In this document: one piece after another, positions 54,762-63,950 of the stretch
Position numbering within the stretch: position 1 is the first letter of the stretch
How the letters are laid out: every line of letters begins with the position of its first letter
Assembly: GCF_014640075.1 (NCBI RefSeq)
Contig: NZ_BMGG01000001.1
Location: 434,001 to 498,000 of the forward strand
Direction of reading: 5' to 3'
DNA length: 64,000 nt
From: Chelatococcus reniformis
GTDB taxonomy: Bacteria > Pseudomonadota > Alphaproteobacteria > Rhizobiales > Beijerinckiaceae
The notes under the pieces: generated by a model
What the model saw: only the letters and a program-made list of their open reading frames with translations
Told to the model about the DNA's origin: nothing
Databases searched by the model: none
Translations under genes and position numbers: made by a program

Positions 54762-56318
54762 ATGACGAACGCCTCGTTCGGCCGCGCCGCGCTGCACCGG
54801 CGGCAGCTGCTGGCGCTGCTCGGCGGCACCGCGGCCGCCGGCCTGGCGCCGTTGCCCGGCTACGCCCAGGAGCCGAAGAGGGGCGGCGTCCTGAAGATCG
54901 CCGCGGTCGCCAATCCCTCCTCGCTCGACCCGGCAACCGGCGGCAGCGGCGGCGACCACACCATCCTGTGGCCGATCTACGATACGCTGACGGAGTGGGA
55001 GTACGAGACGCTGAAGCCCAAGCCCGGCCTCGCCAGGTGGAGCTTCCCCGAGCCGGGGACGATGGTGCTCGACGTCAACCCCGGGATCACCTTCCACGAC
55101 GGCACGCCGCTCGACGCCGAGGCGGTGAAGTTCAACCTCGAGCGCAACCGCACCGACCCGCGCTCCAACGTCAAGGCCGACCTGACCAGCGTCGATACGG
55201 TCGAGGTGACCGGGCCTCTCCAGGTGACCCTCAAGCTCAAGAACCCGGACTTCGCGTTGCCGGCGATCCTCTCGGACCGAGCCGGAATGATGGTGTCGCC
55301 CACCAACTCCAAGGCGATGACCGGCACCGCCGGCGACCGCAAGCCGGTGGGCGCCGGCGCCTGGAAGTTCGTCAGCTGGGCCGACAACGAGCGGGTGGTG
55401 CTGACCCGCAACGACGATTACTGGCGCCCGGGCCGGCCCTATCTCGACGGCATCGAGTTCGCCATCATCACCGAGCTGGCGACGGGATTGCGCTCGGTCG
55501 TCGCTGGCCAGAACGACATGGCCTACAGCCTGCCGGCCCGGCTGAAGCCGGTGATCGACCGCGCCAAGGACCTGCAGGTCGTCACCGGGCCGACACTCTA
55601 CTGCATCCAGTTCTACTTCAACTCGGCGCGCCCGCCCCTGGATAATCTCAAGGTGCGCCAAGCGTTCAACTATGCGCTCGACCGCGAAGCCTTCGTCAAG
55701 GCGGCGCTCTCGGGCCTGGGCGAGGTGGCGCACATGACGCTGCCGAAGTCCCACTGGGCCTTCGACAAGTCGCTGGTCGGCCTCTACCCGTACGACCCGG
55801 ACCGGGCGCGCAAGCTGCTGGAGGAGGCCGGCTACAAGGACGGGGTCGAGATCACCTGCGGCAGCTACACCGACCAGGATTCGGTGAGGCGGGCCGAGAT
55901 CGTACAGGACCAGCTCGGCAAGGTGGGCATCCGGCTCAAGATGAGTCGGGGCACCGTGGCCGAGATCAGTGCGCAGTTCCTCGGCAGCGAGAAGAAGTTC
56001 GACACGCTGCTGTCGGCCTGGACCGGCCGGCCCGACCCGAGCATGACCTATGCCCTGGGCTTCGACAAAGGTGCCTACTACAACGCCGGCCGCGAGGCCG
56101 ACCCGGCCCTGGTCGAGCTGATCCGCCAGAGCCGCGAGAGCGAGGATCTGGCCGTGCGCGCCGCCGTGTTCGCCAAAATCCAGCGCTTCGTCATGGAGAA
56201 CGCACTGTCGGCGCCCCTGGCCTTCCAGTTCGAGCTCGACGCCATCGCCGCCAAGGTCAAGGGCTACAAGCCCGACCTCCTGGGCAAACCAAAATACGAA
56301 AACGTGAGTCTCAACTGA
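54762..56318 (+). CDS. Oligopeptide-type substrate-binding protein, copy 3 of 3
   Basis: A 518-residue paralogue, closest by eye to copy 2. The RR signal LHRRQLLALLGGTAAAGL is cleaved after GYAQ. Distinguishing segments: GGSGGDHTILWPIYDTLTE, CGSYTDQDSVRRAEIVQDQL and LYPYDPDRARKLLEEAGYKD. Start 54762 follows GGGGAAGGAGGACGCG. An ABC importer needs one binding protein, so three near-identical ones in tandem imply ligand diversification or dosage. The permease genes follow directly after five bases. Confidence 0.9.
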   Translation: MTNASFGRAALHRRQLLALLGGTAAAGLAPLPGYAQEPKRGGVLKIAAVANPSSLDPATGGSGGDHTILWPIYDTLTEWEYETLKPKPGLARWSFPEPGTMVLDVNPGITFHDGTPLDAEAVKFNLERNRTDPRSNVKADLTSVDTVEVTGPLQVTLKLKNPDFALPAILSDRAGMMVSPTNSKAMTGTAGDRKPVGAGAWKFVSWADNERVVLTRNDDYWRPGRPYLDGIEFAIITELATGLRSVVAGQNDMAYSLPARLKPVIDRAKDLQVVTGPTLYCIQFYFNSARPPLDNLKVRQAFNYALDREAFVKAALSGLGEVAHMTLPKSHWAFDKSLVGLYPYDPDRARKLLEEAGYKDGVEITCGSYTDQDSVRRAEIVQDQLGKVGIRLKMSRGTVAEISAQFLGSEKKFDTLLSAWTGRPDPSMTYALGFDKGAYYNAGREADPALVELIRQSRESEDLAVRAAVFAKIQRFVMENALSAPLAFQFELDAIAAKVKGYKPDLLGKPKYENVSLN

Positions 56319-56323
56319 CCCCC

Positions 56324-57277
56324 ATGCTGTCCGCCACCAAACGCCGCATCATCGGTCGCCGCATGCTGCAGACGATCCCGGTGATCGTGCTGTCGACCTT
56401 CATCGTCTTCGGGCTGCTCAAGCTGGTGCCCGGCGACATTGCCGTGACGCTGGCCGGCGAGAACGCCACCGACCAGCGCATCGCCGAGATCCGCCAGATG
56501 TACGGGCTGGACCAGCCCTTCCTGGTGCAATACGGCGAGTGGCTGTGGAAGGCAGTGCAGGGCGACCTCTCCAAGTCGCTGCTGTCGGGCGAGGCGGTCC
56601 TCACCTCGATCGCGCGCTGCTTTCCCAACACGCTGCTGATCGTGGTGATGGGGCTCTCCATCGCGCTCATGGTGGGCATCCCGCTCGGCATCGCCGCCGC
56701 CAGCCGGCCGGGCTCCTGGCTCGACGGCCTGGTCATGTCGATCGCCTCGCTGGGCGTCGCAATTCCCAACTTCTGGCTCGCCATGCTGCTGGTGGCCTTC
56801 TTCGCGCTCGGCCTCAACTGGCTGCCGGCGACCGGCTCGGTGCCCTTCGGGGAAGACCCCGGGGGGGCGCTGCGCCACGCCCTGCTGCCGGCCATCGCGC
56901 TCGCCTCCGGCGGCGTCGCCGAGGTGTCGCGGCAGCTGCGCTCGTCCCTGGTGGAGATCCTCTCCTCCCAGCAGGTGCGCACCCTGCACGCCAAGGGCCT
57001 GAGCCCTAGCAACATCCTGTGGCGGCACGGGCTCAAGAACGTCAGCGTCAACCTGCTCACCGTCATCAGCCTGCTCGCCAACCGCATGCTGGCGGCGACG
57101 GTGGTGGTGGAGGCCGTGTTCGCCATCCCCGGCATGGGCGGACTGATCGTCAACGCCGCCATCAACCGCGACTTCCCGGTGGTGCAGGGCGTGGTGTTCG
57201 CCATGGTCCTCGTCGTCGTCCTGATCAACCTCACGGCGGACGTGCTCTACAGCGTCCTCGACCCGCGGATTTCCTGA
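56324..57277 (+). CDS. Oligopeptide/nickel-type ABC permease (OppB/DppB-like)
   Basis: A 317-residue inner-membrane permease. The N-terminal MLQTIPVIVLSTFIVFGLLK helix opens the usual six-helix core, followed by PGDIAVTLAGENATDQRIAE and MYGLDQPFLVQYGEWL. The EAA-like loop VRTLHAKGLSPSNILWRHGLK is near 225. Start 56324 lies five bases after the stop of binding-protein copy 3 with no separate Shine-Dalgarno, so it relies on coupling. Partner permease starts two bases after its stop. Confidence 0.9.
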   Translation: MLSATKRRIIGRRMLQTIPVIVLSTFIVFGLLKLVPGDIAVTLAGENATDQRIAEIRQMYGLDQPFLVQYGEWLWKAVQGDLSKSLLSGEAVLTSIARCFPNTLLIVVMGLSIALMVGIPLGIAAASRPGSWLDGLVMSIASLGVAIPNFWLAMLLVAFFALGLNWLPATGSVPFGEDPGGALRHALLPAIALASGGVAEVSRQLRSSLVEILSSQQVRTLHAKGLSPSNILWRHGLKNVSVNLLTVISLLANRMLAATVVVEAVFAIPGMGGLIVNAAINRDFPVVQGVVFAMVLVVVLINLTADVLYSVLDPRIS

Positions 57278-57278
57278 C

Positions 57279-58160
57279 ATGAGCACCGCCACCGGCATCG
57301 CTCTCGCCGTCACCGAGCCCGGCCCGCTGCACCGCCTGGGCGGATGGATCCGCAACGACATCCGCGGCGCCGTCAGCCTCGGCTTCCTGCTGTTGCTCGT
57401 CGTGGTCTCGCTGCTCGCCCCGGTGATCGCGCCCTATTCCCCCACCGAGCAGGACTACAACGCCGCCCTCGCGCCCATGTCGGCGGCGCACTGGCTGGGC
57501 GCCGACGACCTCGGCCGCGACACCTTGAGTCGGCTGATCTACGGCGCGCCGGCCACCCTCTATGCCTGCTCGCTCGCCGTCGGCATCGCCCTCCTCCTCG
57601 GCGTGCCGGTCGGCCTCATCGCCGGCTATTTCGGCGGCTGGGTCGACGACGTGATCAGCCGCATCATCGACACCCTGCTGTCGTTCCCGGCCATCGTGCT
57701 CGCCATCGCCGTGACCGGGGCGCTCGGCATCGGGCTCACCAACGGCATGATCTCCGTGGGCATCGTCTTCTCGCCGCAACTCGCCCGCCTGGTGCGGGCG
57801 CGGACGCTGGTGGTGCGCGGCGAGCTTTACGTAGACGCCGCCCGCTGCTTCGGCGCGCCGACCTCGCGCATCCTCTCCCGCCACATCCTGCCCAACACCA
57901 TCCAGCCGGTGATCGTGCAGGTGACGCTGCTGCTCGCCGGAGCGCTGCTGGCCGAAGCCTCGCTGAGCTTCCTCGGCCTCGGCATCCAGCCGCCCAACCC
58001 GAGCTGGGGCGCCATGCTGGCGCGCGCCTACCAGAACATGGAGATAGCGCCCGAGCAGATGTACCCGCCGGGCCTCGCCATCCTGTTCACCGCGCTCGCC
58101 TTCAACACGCTGGGCGAATCCCTGCGCATCGCCCTCGACCCGACGGCGAAGCGCCGCTGA
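57279..58160 (+). CDS. Oligopeptide/nickel-type ABC permease (OppC/DppC-like)
   Basis: A 293-residue inner-membrane permease. The N-terminal helix GFLLLLVVVSLLAPVIAPYS is followed by the conserved HWLGADDLGRDTLSRLIYGA near 70. The EAA-like loop YVDAARCFGAPTSRILSRHI is near 195, and ASLSFLGLGIQPPNPSWGAM near 230. All are standard for the C-type permease. It begins one base after the upstream stop (TGAC-ATG). It completes the transporter; the acyl-CoA ligase gene follows after 35 bases. Confidence 0.9.
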   Translation: MSTATGIALAVTEPGPLHRLGGWIRNDIRGAVSLGFLLLLVVVSLLAPVIAPYSPTEQDYNAALAPMSAAHWLGADDLGRDTLSRLIYGAPATLYACSLAVGIALLLGVPVGLIAGYFGGWVDDVISRIIDTLLSFPAIVLAIAVTGALGIGLTNGMISVGIVFSPQLARLVRARTLVVRGELYVDAARCFGAPTSRILSRHILPNTIQPVIVQVTLLLAGALLAEASLSFLGLGIQPPNPSWGAMLARAYQNMEIAPEQMYPPGLAILFTALAFNTLGESLRIALDPTAKRR

Positions 58161-58195
58161 GCACCCGACAACGCCACCCGACGGAGGATATGGCC

Positions 58196-59920
58196 ATGAG
58201 CCCGGAGGACGTCTTCGCCCAGATGCTCGCCGAAGGCGACATCGTCCTCGACAAGCTCGACGCATGCGCCCGGACGGTGCCCGACAAGGTGTTCCTGCAC
58301 TACGGCGAGGACGATGTCCGTCTCTCCTTCGCCGAGTTCAAGCGCCGCACCGACCGCCTCGCCGCCGGCCTTGCAGCGATCGGCGTGACGCAGGGCGCAC
58401 CGGTGAGCGTGCTGACCCGCAACTCGCTGGTGGCCGCCGTCGCCATGGTGGCGATCTGGCGCGCCGGCGGCATCTTCGCGCCGATCAACTTCAATTTCCG
58501 CGGCATGCTGCTGTCCTACCAGCTGAACGACACCAGGCCGTTCGCGCTGATCACCGACCCGTCCTTCGCCGAGGTGCTGGAGGAGGTCGTCGCCGAGGTG
58601 CCGCTGGAGCGGCTGATCGTGCACACGCCCGCGGCGGGCGACCATGACGCGACGGACGCCGCCTTCGGCCCGGCCTTCGCCCGCCTCGCGGTGCACGACC
58701 TCGCGGCGCTCGCCGCGACCGACGCCGGTCCGCCGGCCATCGTCCGCGGGCCGTTCGAGCCGGCAAACATCGTCTACACGTCGGGCACCACCGGCCCGTC
58801 GAAGGGGGTGCTTCAGCCATTCCGCTGGATCAACCACTACACCTTCCCGTTCCGGCAGATGACTTCAGCGGACGACGTCATCTACTGCGACCTGCCGATG
58901 TACCACGTGGGCGGCGCCTTCTTCCTCCTGGCGCGGGCGCTCTGGCAGGGCAACACCGTGGGCCTCTGGGACAAGTTCAGCCCCAGCCGGTTCTGGGATC
59001 GGATCGCCGAATGCGGCGCCACCACTTGCGTCCTGCTCGACGTGATGGTGCCGTGGCTGATGAGCGCCGAACCCCGGCCCGACGACCGCGCCAACACCTT
59101 GAACAAGGTGCACATGCAGCCGCTGCCGCCCAACCACCACGAGGTGGCGCAGCGCTTCGGCCTCGACTTCGTTACCTCCGGCTTCGGCCAGACCGAGTCG
59201 GGTGCCGGCTTCGCCGGCGTCATCGACCAGTTCGGGATGGCCGAGGGCACGCCGGCGGCGCTCTGGCGCGGCCTCTCCAAGGTGGACTTCCTCGCGCGCT
59301 GCCGGGCCAACGGGCGCCTCGTCGTCCACGGCGGCGGCGCCGTGCCGAAGGGCTTCATGGGCACGCCCAACCCGCTGTTCGAAGCGGCCGTGCTGGACGA
59401 GGACGACAATCGCCTGCCGCCGGGCCATGTGGGCCAGCTCGCCTTCCGGCCGCGCTTCCCGGGCCTTCTGCTGCTGGAGTATTTCGGCAAGCCGGAGGCG
59501 ACGCTCAAGGTGTTGCGCACCTGCTGGTTCCACACCGGCGATGCCGTCCAGGAGCTTGACGACGGCTCGGGCGTCTACTGCTTCGTCGACCGCATGGGCG
59601 GATTCTTCCGCGTGCGCGGCGAAAACGTCTCGTCCTACGAGGTGGAGGCATTGGTGGCGAGCCACCCGAAGGTGCGCGCCGCCGCCGCCATCCCGATCCC
59701 GGCCCGTGTCGGCAGCGAGGAGGACATCGCTCTCTTCGTCGAGCTGGCCGAGGGCGAGGCGCTGGGCGAAGACGAATTGCGCGATCACACCCGCCGCGTC
59801 ATGCCCAAATACATGCAGCCGGCGCATGTGCGCTTCATACCGGCCCTGCCGGTGACGCCGACCAACAAGATCGAGAAATACAAGCTCAAGCGCCAGATCG
59901 TGGAAGAGCTGGGGCTGTAG
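58196..59920 (+). CDS. AMP-dependent acyl-CoA ligase (CaiC/long-chain synthetase-like)
   Basis: A 574-residue ANL-family ligase. Core motifs: YTSGTTGPSKGV (P-loop), GFGQTE, FHTGDAV, the hinge VDRMGGFFRVRGENVSSYEVE, and the catalytic lysine region PTNKIEKYKLK near the C-terminus. It activates a carboxylate with ATP and transfers it to CoA in the cytoplasm. ATG 58196 is chosen over ATG 58190 because GGAGG (58183-58187) lies eight bases from the former but only two from the latter. Position at the end of the transporter operon suggests that it activates what is imported; the substrate is unknown, and CaiC-like enzymes act on carnitine-type acids. Confidence 0.87.
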   Translation: MSPEDVFAQMLAEGDIVLDKLDACARTVPDKVFLHYGEDDVRLSFAEFKRRTDRLAAGLAAIGVTQGAPVSVLTRNSLVAAVAMVAIWRAGGIFAPINFNFRGMLLSYQLNDTRPFALITDPSFAEVLEEVVAEVPLERLIVHTPAAGDHDATDAAFGPAFARLAVHDLAALAATDAGPPAIVRGPFEPANIVYTSGTTGPSKGVLQPFRWINHYTFPFRQMTSADDVIYCDLPMYHVGGAFFLLARALWQGNTVGLWDKFSPSRFWDRIAECGATTCVLLDVMVPWLMSAEPRPDDRANTLNKVHMQPLPPNHHEVAQRFGLDFVTSGFGQTESGAGFAGVIDQFGMAEGTPAALWRGLSKVDFLARCRANGRLVVHGGGAVPKGFMGTPNPLFEAAVLDEDDNRLPPGHVGQLAFRPRFPGLLLLEYFGKPEATLKVLRTCWFHTGDAVQELDDGSGVYCFVDRMGGFFRVRGENVSSYEVEALVASHPKVRAAAAIPIPARVGSEEDIALFVELAEGEALGEDELRDHTRRVMPKYMQPAHVRFIPALPVTPTNKIEKYKLKRQIVEELGL

Positions 59921-60088
59921 GCGCGGCAACGGTCACCGAGGCCGCTCGGCTCGGCGCGACGCTGAAGCAGCTCCTCCGGGCGCCGCGCGTGAGGAAAGCC
60001 AGCGGTGCTAGAAGCATTCCTTGAATCGAGGGCGCTTCTTTGCGATCGAGTGGTTCCATCGGACCGAATTGCGCTCCAGGCCCCGCCC

Positions 60089-60790
60089 ATGACGTCGTTC
60101 TCCCATTTGTGGCCCTGGATCGGGCTTGGCCTCGCCGCGCTGCTCGTGGGCGGGCTGCTGTTGGGTGACCTGCGCGGCGACCGCACAGTGCCGCGCGCTT
60201 ACGACATGGTGTGGCTCGCCTGGGCCGCCACCGCCGCCTACCTGATTCATCAGTTCGAAGAGCACGGCATTGATGCCGCCGGCACGCCCTACGCCTTTCG
60301 CGGCATGCTGTGCACCACGTTCGGCTTTGCCGACACCTCCGCCTGCGCGATCCCAGAGGCCTTCATCACCGCAGTGAACATCCCCGTGGTGTGGCTGGCC
60401 GGCCCGGTCAGCGCCCTGCTCGGGCTCCGCTGGCCGGCGATCGCGCTCAGCTATTTCAACGTGCCGGCCATCAACGCCGTGGCCCATATCGGCCCGGCCG
60501 TGGCGACCGGCAGTTACAATCCGGGGCTGCTCACCGCCCTCGTGCTGTTCCTGCCGATGTCGCTGTGGGCCTTCCGCATCGCGCTGCGACGGCCCGATCT
60601 CGGACCCCGGGCGGTCGCCGCCACGCTCGCCGGCGGTGTGGCGCTCCATGGCGTGCTCATCGCCTCCCTCGCGGCCTATCTGGCCGGCTGGCTGAGCGAA
60701 GCCGCGCTGATCGCCATCCAGATCGTCAACCCAGTGGTTCCCATGCTGCTGGTCGCCGCCGCCGCTCCGCGACGGCCCGTTCCAGCCTGA
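60089..60790 (+). CDS. HXXEE-domain membrane protein
   Basis: A 233-residue protein with about six hydrophobic segments (GLGLAALLVGGLLLGD, LIHQFEEHG preceded by WLAWAATAAY, VVWLAGPVSALLGL, and three more to VVPMLLVAAAA). The HQFEEH sequence near residue 58 is the HXXEE family hallmark; function of the family is unknown, though the His/Glu set suggests metal binding in the membrane. Start 60089 is where the hydrophobic protein begins; an in-frame ATG at 60005 would add a stretch that looks like intergenic repeat DNA (TTCCTTGAATCGAGGGCGCT). No operon partner. Confidence 0.8.
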   Translation: MTSFSHLWPWIGLGLAALLVGGLLLGDLRGDRTVPRAYDMVWLAWAATAAYLIHQFEEHGIDAAGTPYAFRGMLCTTFGFADTSACAIPEAFITAVNIPVVWLAGPVSALLGLRWPAIALSYFNVPAINAVAHIGPAVATGSYNPGLLTALVLFLPMSLWAFRIALRRPDLGPRAVAATLAGGVALHGVLIASLAAYLAGWLSEAALIAIQIVNPVVPMLLVAAAAPRRPVPA

Positions 60791-61026
60791 TCCCGAGGGC
60801 CGATCAAACCGACAGAGTCCGCAATTGGGCTATCCCAGCACCCTCCTTCGGAGGAAAGCGCCGGGCAACGCTTCCCCGTTTTCGACGAAACTTGGCCGTT
60901 TTGGCCGGTTGTGGCGATCGCTCACCGGTAGATATTGCTGCAATCACGCCGTGCCGGCCGCAAACCCTGCACTGCCGCCAGGCTGCGGCGCGCCGACACG
61001 TCCACGACCGAGCCTTAGGTGCCCGC

Positions 61027-61767
61027 ATGATCGAAGCCGCTCGGACCCTGGCTGCGCTCCTCCCGGCCGACCTTGCAGGCCGCATCGAAAAGCACGGCTA
61101 TGCCGTCGTGGACGGCTTCGTTCCTCCAGACGAACTGCGAAAAGCACAAGCCTTCGTGCGCGGTGCCGTCGCCCGCAACGGCGGCGAATATGTCGGGTTC
61201 TCGGGACACGAGGATCTCGGCGGCACCTTCCTGGAGCGCCTGCAGGCCGACCCCGCATTCGTCGGCTTGTGTCGAGGGATCTACCAGGAAGGAAACGGCG
61301 CACCGGCCCCGGACGTGGGTTTCTACCAGATATTGCGCTGCCTCGCTGGCACGCAGGCGAAGCGCCATTCCATGCGCTTTCACTACGACTCGTATGTCCT
61401 GACCGCGCTTATCCCGATTATGATGCCGTCGCACGGAACCAAGGGCAATCTGATCATCCTGCCGCAGACGCGGCCGATCAGGAAGTTCTACGGCGCCAAT
61501 CTGGTCGACAAGATCCTTGTCGACAACCGACTATCCCAGGTGCTCTTCAAATACGCCTACGGGCGACGCTGGGGCCGCATGGTCAGCCTCGAGCTGAAGC
61601 CCGGCAATCTGTACTTCTTCTGGGGCTACAGATCGCTGCACACGAACGAACCCTGCGATGCGGACGAGATCCGGTCGACCGCGCTCTTCCACTTCGTCGA
61701 CCCGCATGCCCAGAGCAGCTTGAAGCGGATGATGCGGACGCCGGCCGAACCGTCGGCCCGAGCGTGA
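61027..61767 (+). CDS. Fe(II)/2-oxoglutarate-type dioxygenase (phytanoyl-CoA dioxygenase-like)
   Basis: A 246-residue protein with a cupin-type dioxygenase pattern. The HxD is in SMRFHYDSYVLTALIP near residue 120. The distal His and the Arg that would bind 2-oxoglutarate lie in RSLHTNEPCDADEIRSTALF near 215. The N-terminal EKHGYAVVDGFVPPDELRKA is typical of PhyH-like proteins. Start 61027 has only a weak GCCCGC context, but the N-terminal family match begins here. A GC-rich hairpin ends the gene. The hydroxylated substrate is unknown. Confidence 0.75.
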   Translation: MIEAARTLAALLPADLAGRIEKHGYAVVDGFVPPDELRKAQAFVRGAVARNGGEYVGFSGHEDLGGTFLERLQADPAFVGLCRGIYQEGNGAPAPDVGFYQILRCLAGTQAKRHSMRFHYDSYVLTALIPIMMPSHGTKGNLIILPQTRPIRKFYGANLVDKILVDNRLSQVLFKYAYGRRWGRMVSLELKPGNLYFFWGYRSLHTNEPCDADEIRSTALFHFVDPHAQSSLKRMMRTPAEPSARA

Positions 61768-61778
61768 TCCCGGCGGTT

Positions 61779-61804
61779 GGGACGGCAGGCCCGCCTGCCG
61801 TCCC
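61779..61804 (+). terminator. GC-rich hairpin after the dioxygenase gene
   Basis: GGGACGGCAGGC, CC, GCCTGCCGTCCC: a 12-bp perfect inverted repeat, 12 bases after the stop codon. Followed by GCGCTGAACC rather than a T-run. Position and strength fit a terminator of the Rho-assisted or mRNA-protecting type. Confidence 0.55.
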
Positions 61805-61910
61805 GCGCTGAACCATCTCCTGGCGGAACGGGCGAAGCGGCTGCGATGCCGCGCGCTCGGACGCGCATAGTCGCTTCCGCCGCGGCGGCCTATGGCTTAA
61901 AGCCCTGCCC

Positions 61911-63260
61911 ATGCCGGCTGCGCATCCGCCCTCGCCCCCTCCACCCGTGAGCCGCAGCGTCGCCATCATCGGCGCCGGGCCCGCGGGCCTGATGGCGGCG
62001 GAGGTGGTGGCCCGCGCCGGCCACCACGTCGTCGTCTACGAGCGCATGCCCTCGCCGGCGCGCAAGTTCCTGATGGCCGGGCGTGGCGGCCTCAACCTCA
62101 CCCATTCGGAGCCGCTCGACCGCTTCGTGGAGCGCTACGGCCCCGACGCGCCGTGGCTCGCGCCGGCGATTCGCGCCTTCCCGCCGGAGGCCGTGCGGGC
62201 CTGGTGCCAGGCGTTGGGTCAGCCCACCTTCGTCGGCTCCAGCGGCCGCGTGTTCCCGCACGCCTTCAAGGCCTCGCCCCTGCTGCGCGCCTGGCTCGGC
62301 CGGCTGGCGGACCTGAGCGTGGAGCTCAGGCTGCGCCACACGTGGCGCGGCTGGAGCGACGATGGGGCGCTGCTGTTCGAGGGGGCCGACGGCGCACCGG
62401 TGATGGCGCGGCCTGATGCCTGCGTGCTGGCGCTCGGCGGCGCGAGCTGGCCCCGCCTCGGCGCCGACGGCAGCTGGACGGCGCCGCTCATGGCGGCCGG
62501 CATCCCGGTCACGGCGCTGGCGCCGGCCAATAGCGGCCTCCGCGTCGCCTGGACGCCGCTGCTGCGTGAGCGCCATGCCGGCACGCCGCTGAAGCGCATC
62601 GCACTCACCCTGGGTCACCGCACCGTGCGCGGCGAGGCGGTGATCACCGAAGCGGGTCTGGAGGGCGGCGCCGTCTACGCGCTGACGCGCGACGTGCGCG
62701 CCGCACTGGACCGCGGCGAGCGCCCCCTGCTGCACCTCGACCTCCGCCCCGATCTGAACGAGCCCGAATTGACGCAGCAGCTTGGCCGCGCCGGCGGCCG
62801 GCCGTCGCTCCCCAACCGGCTGCGCAAGGCAAGCCTGCCGCCCGTGGCCGCTGTGCTGCTGCGCGAGGCGGAGCACCGGCCGGGACCGCCAGACGCAGCA
62901 ACGGTGGCGGGAGTCGCCGCAGGAGCGGCCGCTGACGCGGCGGCGCTGGCCCGGTGTATCAAGGCCGTGCCGATCCCCGTCGACGGCCTCGCCGGGCTCG
63001 CCCGCGCCATCTCCACCGCCGGCGGCATCCCGCAGGGCACCGTCGACGCCCGCTTCATGCTGCGTGCCCGCCCCGGCACCTTCGTCGCCGGCGAGATGCT
63101 CGACTGGGAGGCGCCGACCGGCGGCTACCTGCTCCAGGCGACGTTGGCAACCGGCGCTGCCGCCGGCCGCGGCCTGCTGGCCTGGCTCGGCGAGCCGGCT
63201 GGGGACACGGCCACGATTAGCCACACGAGCCCCGTTGCGCAGGCCGCCCGGCTCGGCTAG
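61911..63260 (+). CDS. TIGR03862/HI0933-like flavoprotein (BaiN-type fold)
   Basis: A 449-residue FAD protein. [20 protein letters not shown] near residue 18 binds [21 protein letters not shown] and LNLTHSEPL are signature segments of the HI0933/aminoacetone-oxidase-like group. The C-terminal [20 protein letters not shown] closes the FAD site. Relatives include putative NAD(P)/FAD-dependent oxidoreductases of unclear substrate. A Pro-rich leader (about 13 residues) precedes the Rossmann strand; GTG at about 61947 would be the shorter start. Single gene, with tRNA-Arg immediately downstream. Confidence 0.85.
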   Translation: MPAAHPPSPPPPVSRSVAIIGAGPAGLMAAEVVARAGHHVVVYERMPSPARKFLMAGRGGLNLTHSEPLDRFVERYGPDAPWLAPAIRAFPPEAVRAWCQALGQPTFVGSSGRVFPHAFKASPLLRAWLGRLADLSVELRLRHTWRGWSDDGALLFEGADGAPVMARPDACVLALGGASWPRLGADGSWTAPLMAAGIPVTALAPANSGLRVAWTPLLRERHAGTPLKRIALTLGHRTVRGEAVITEAGLEGGAVYALTRDVRAALDRGERPLLHLDLRPDLNEPELTQQLGRAGGRPSLPNRLRKASLPPVAAVLLREAEHRPGPPDAATVAGVAAGAAADAAALARCIKAVPIPVDGLAGLARAISTAGGIPQGTVDARFMLRARPGTFVAGEMLDWEAPTGGYLLQATLATGAAAGRGLLAWLGEPAGDTATISHTSPVAQAARLG

Positions 63261-63277
63261 TGTCCGCGCCAGGCTGG

Positions 63278-63353
63278 CACCCGTAGCTCAGCTGGATAGA
63301 GCGTTGCCCTCCGAAGGCAAAGGTCACACGTTCGAATCGTGTCGGGTGCGCCA
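63278..63353 (+). tRNA. tRNA-Arg(CCG)
   Basis: Acceptor GCACCCG/CGGGTGC with encoded CCA at 63351-63353. D arm GCTCAGCTGGATAGAGC, anticodon stem TTGCC/GGCAA with loop CTCCGAA (anticodon CCG at 63311-63313), T arm CACACGTTCGAATCGTGTC. All arms pair. It reads CGG codons. It is close to E. coli tRNA-Arg(CCG) in layout. Confidence 0.95.
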
Positions 63354-63950
63354 ATATCTCAAGTTCTTCAATGAGATAAAAGAAGTAGACGCAACGTCAC
63401 CACGCGAGACATGCGTCGCGGAAGCAACTGGCCGGAAGTCGTGGGATAGATTGTTGCACTCCCGGTCGCGACCGCCGGAACGCGCTTCTTCACCGAACGA
63501 GACACTGCTGGCGTGCGTCGCGTGGGCTGATATCCACGGCACGAGGACGCGACGAGGGCCGCAGTCCGCCAGGCGGTAGTCAGACAAGCTGCGTTAGCTC
63601 ATACGTCGCGTGGCAACACACGCGAGTAAGCGCCAGGTAGGCTGGGCGCGCGGTTTCGTCGCAACGTCGCGGCAAAGCTGACGTTCTGCCTCGTAGACGC
63701 CCATCTCGTCTTCGGTCAGAAACGCGCCGCCTGGTCGGTGGCGCGGTTGGTGATCGCGTGGGGATTGAGCTTCGGGCCGCGCCGGGCCTCCAGCTTGCTC
63801 GGCCAGCGCTCCAGGGGCGGTGGCGCTCATCATCGCCGCGGTCAGCCAATGAGATGATGACGCGCTCCACGCGCTGCCCAAGCGCGCCGGGAACAGCCTG
63901 GGCTCCGCATTGGTTCTCCGAGCCAGAACTCTTGAACCTGGAGCACCAGC
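63354..63950. other. Gene-poor stretch downstream of tRNA-Arg with a broken coding remnant
   Basis: About 600 bases with no intact gene. On the minus strand, at about 63900-63600, plausible coding text changes frame: ERVIISLADRGDDERHRPW in one frame, then KLEARRGPKLNPHAITNRAT-type text in another that stops near 63712. This looks like the decayed end of an unidentified gene. The interval right after the tRNA (63354-63590) is slightly AT-richer. No integrase or direct repeat of the tRNA 3' end was found in the window. Confidence 0.3.
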
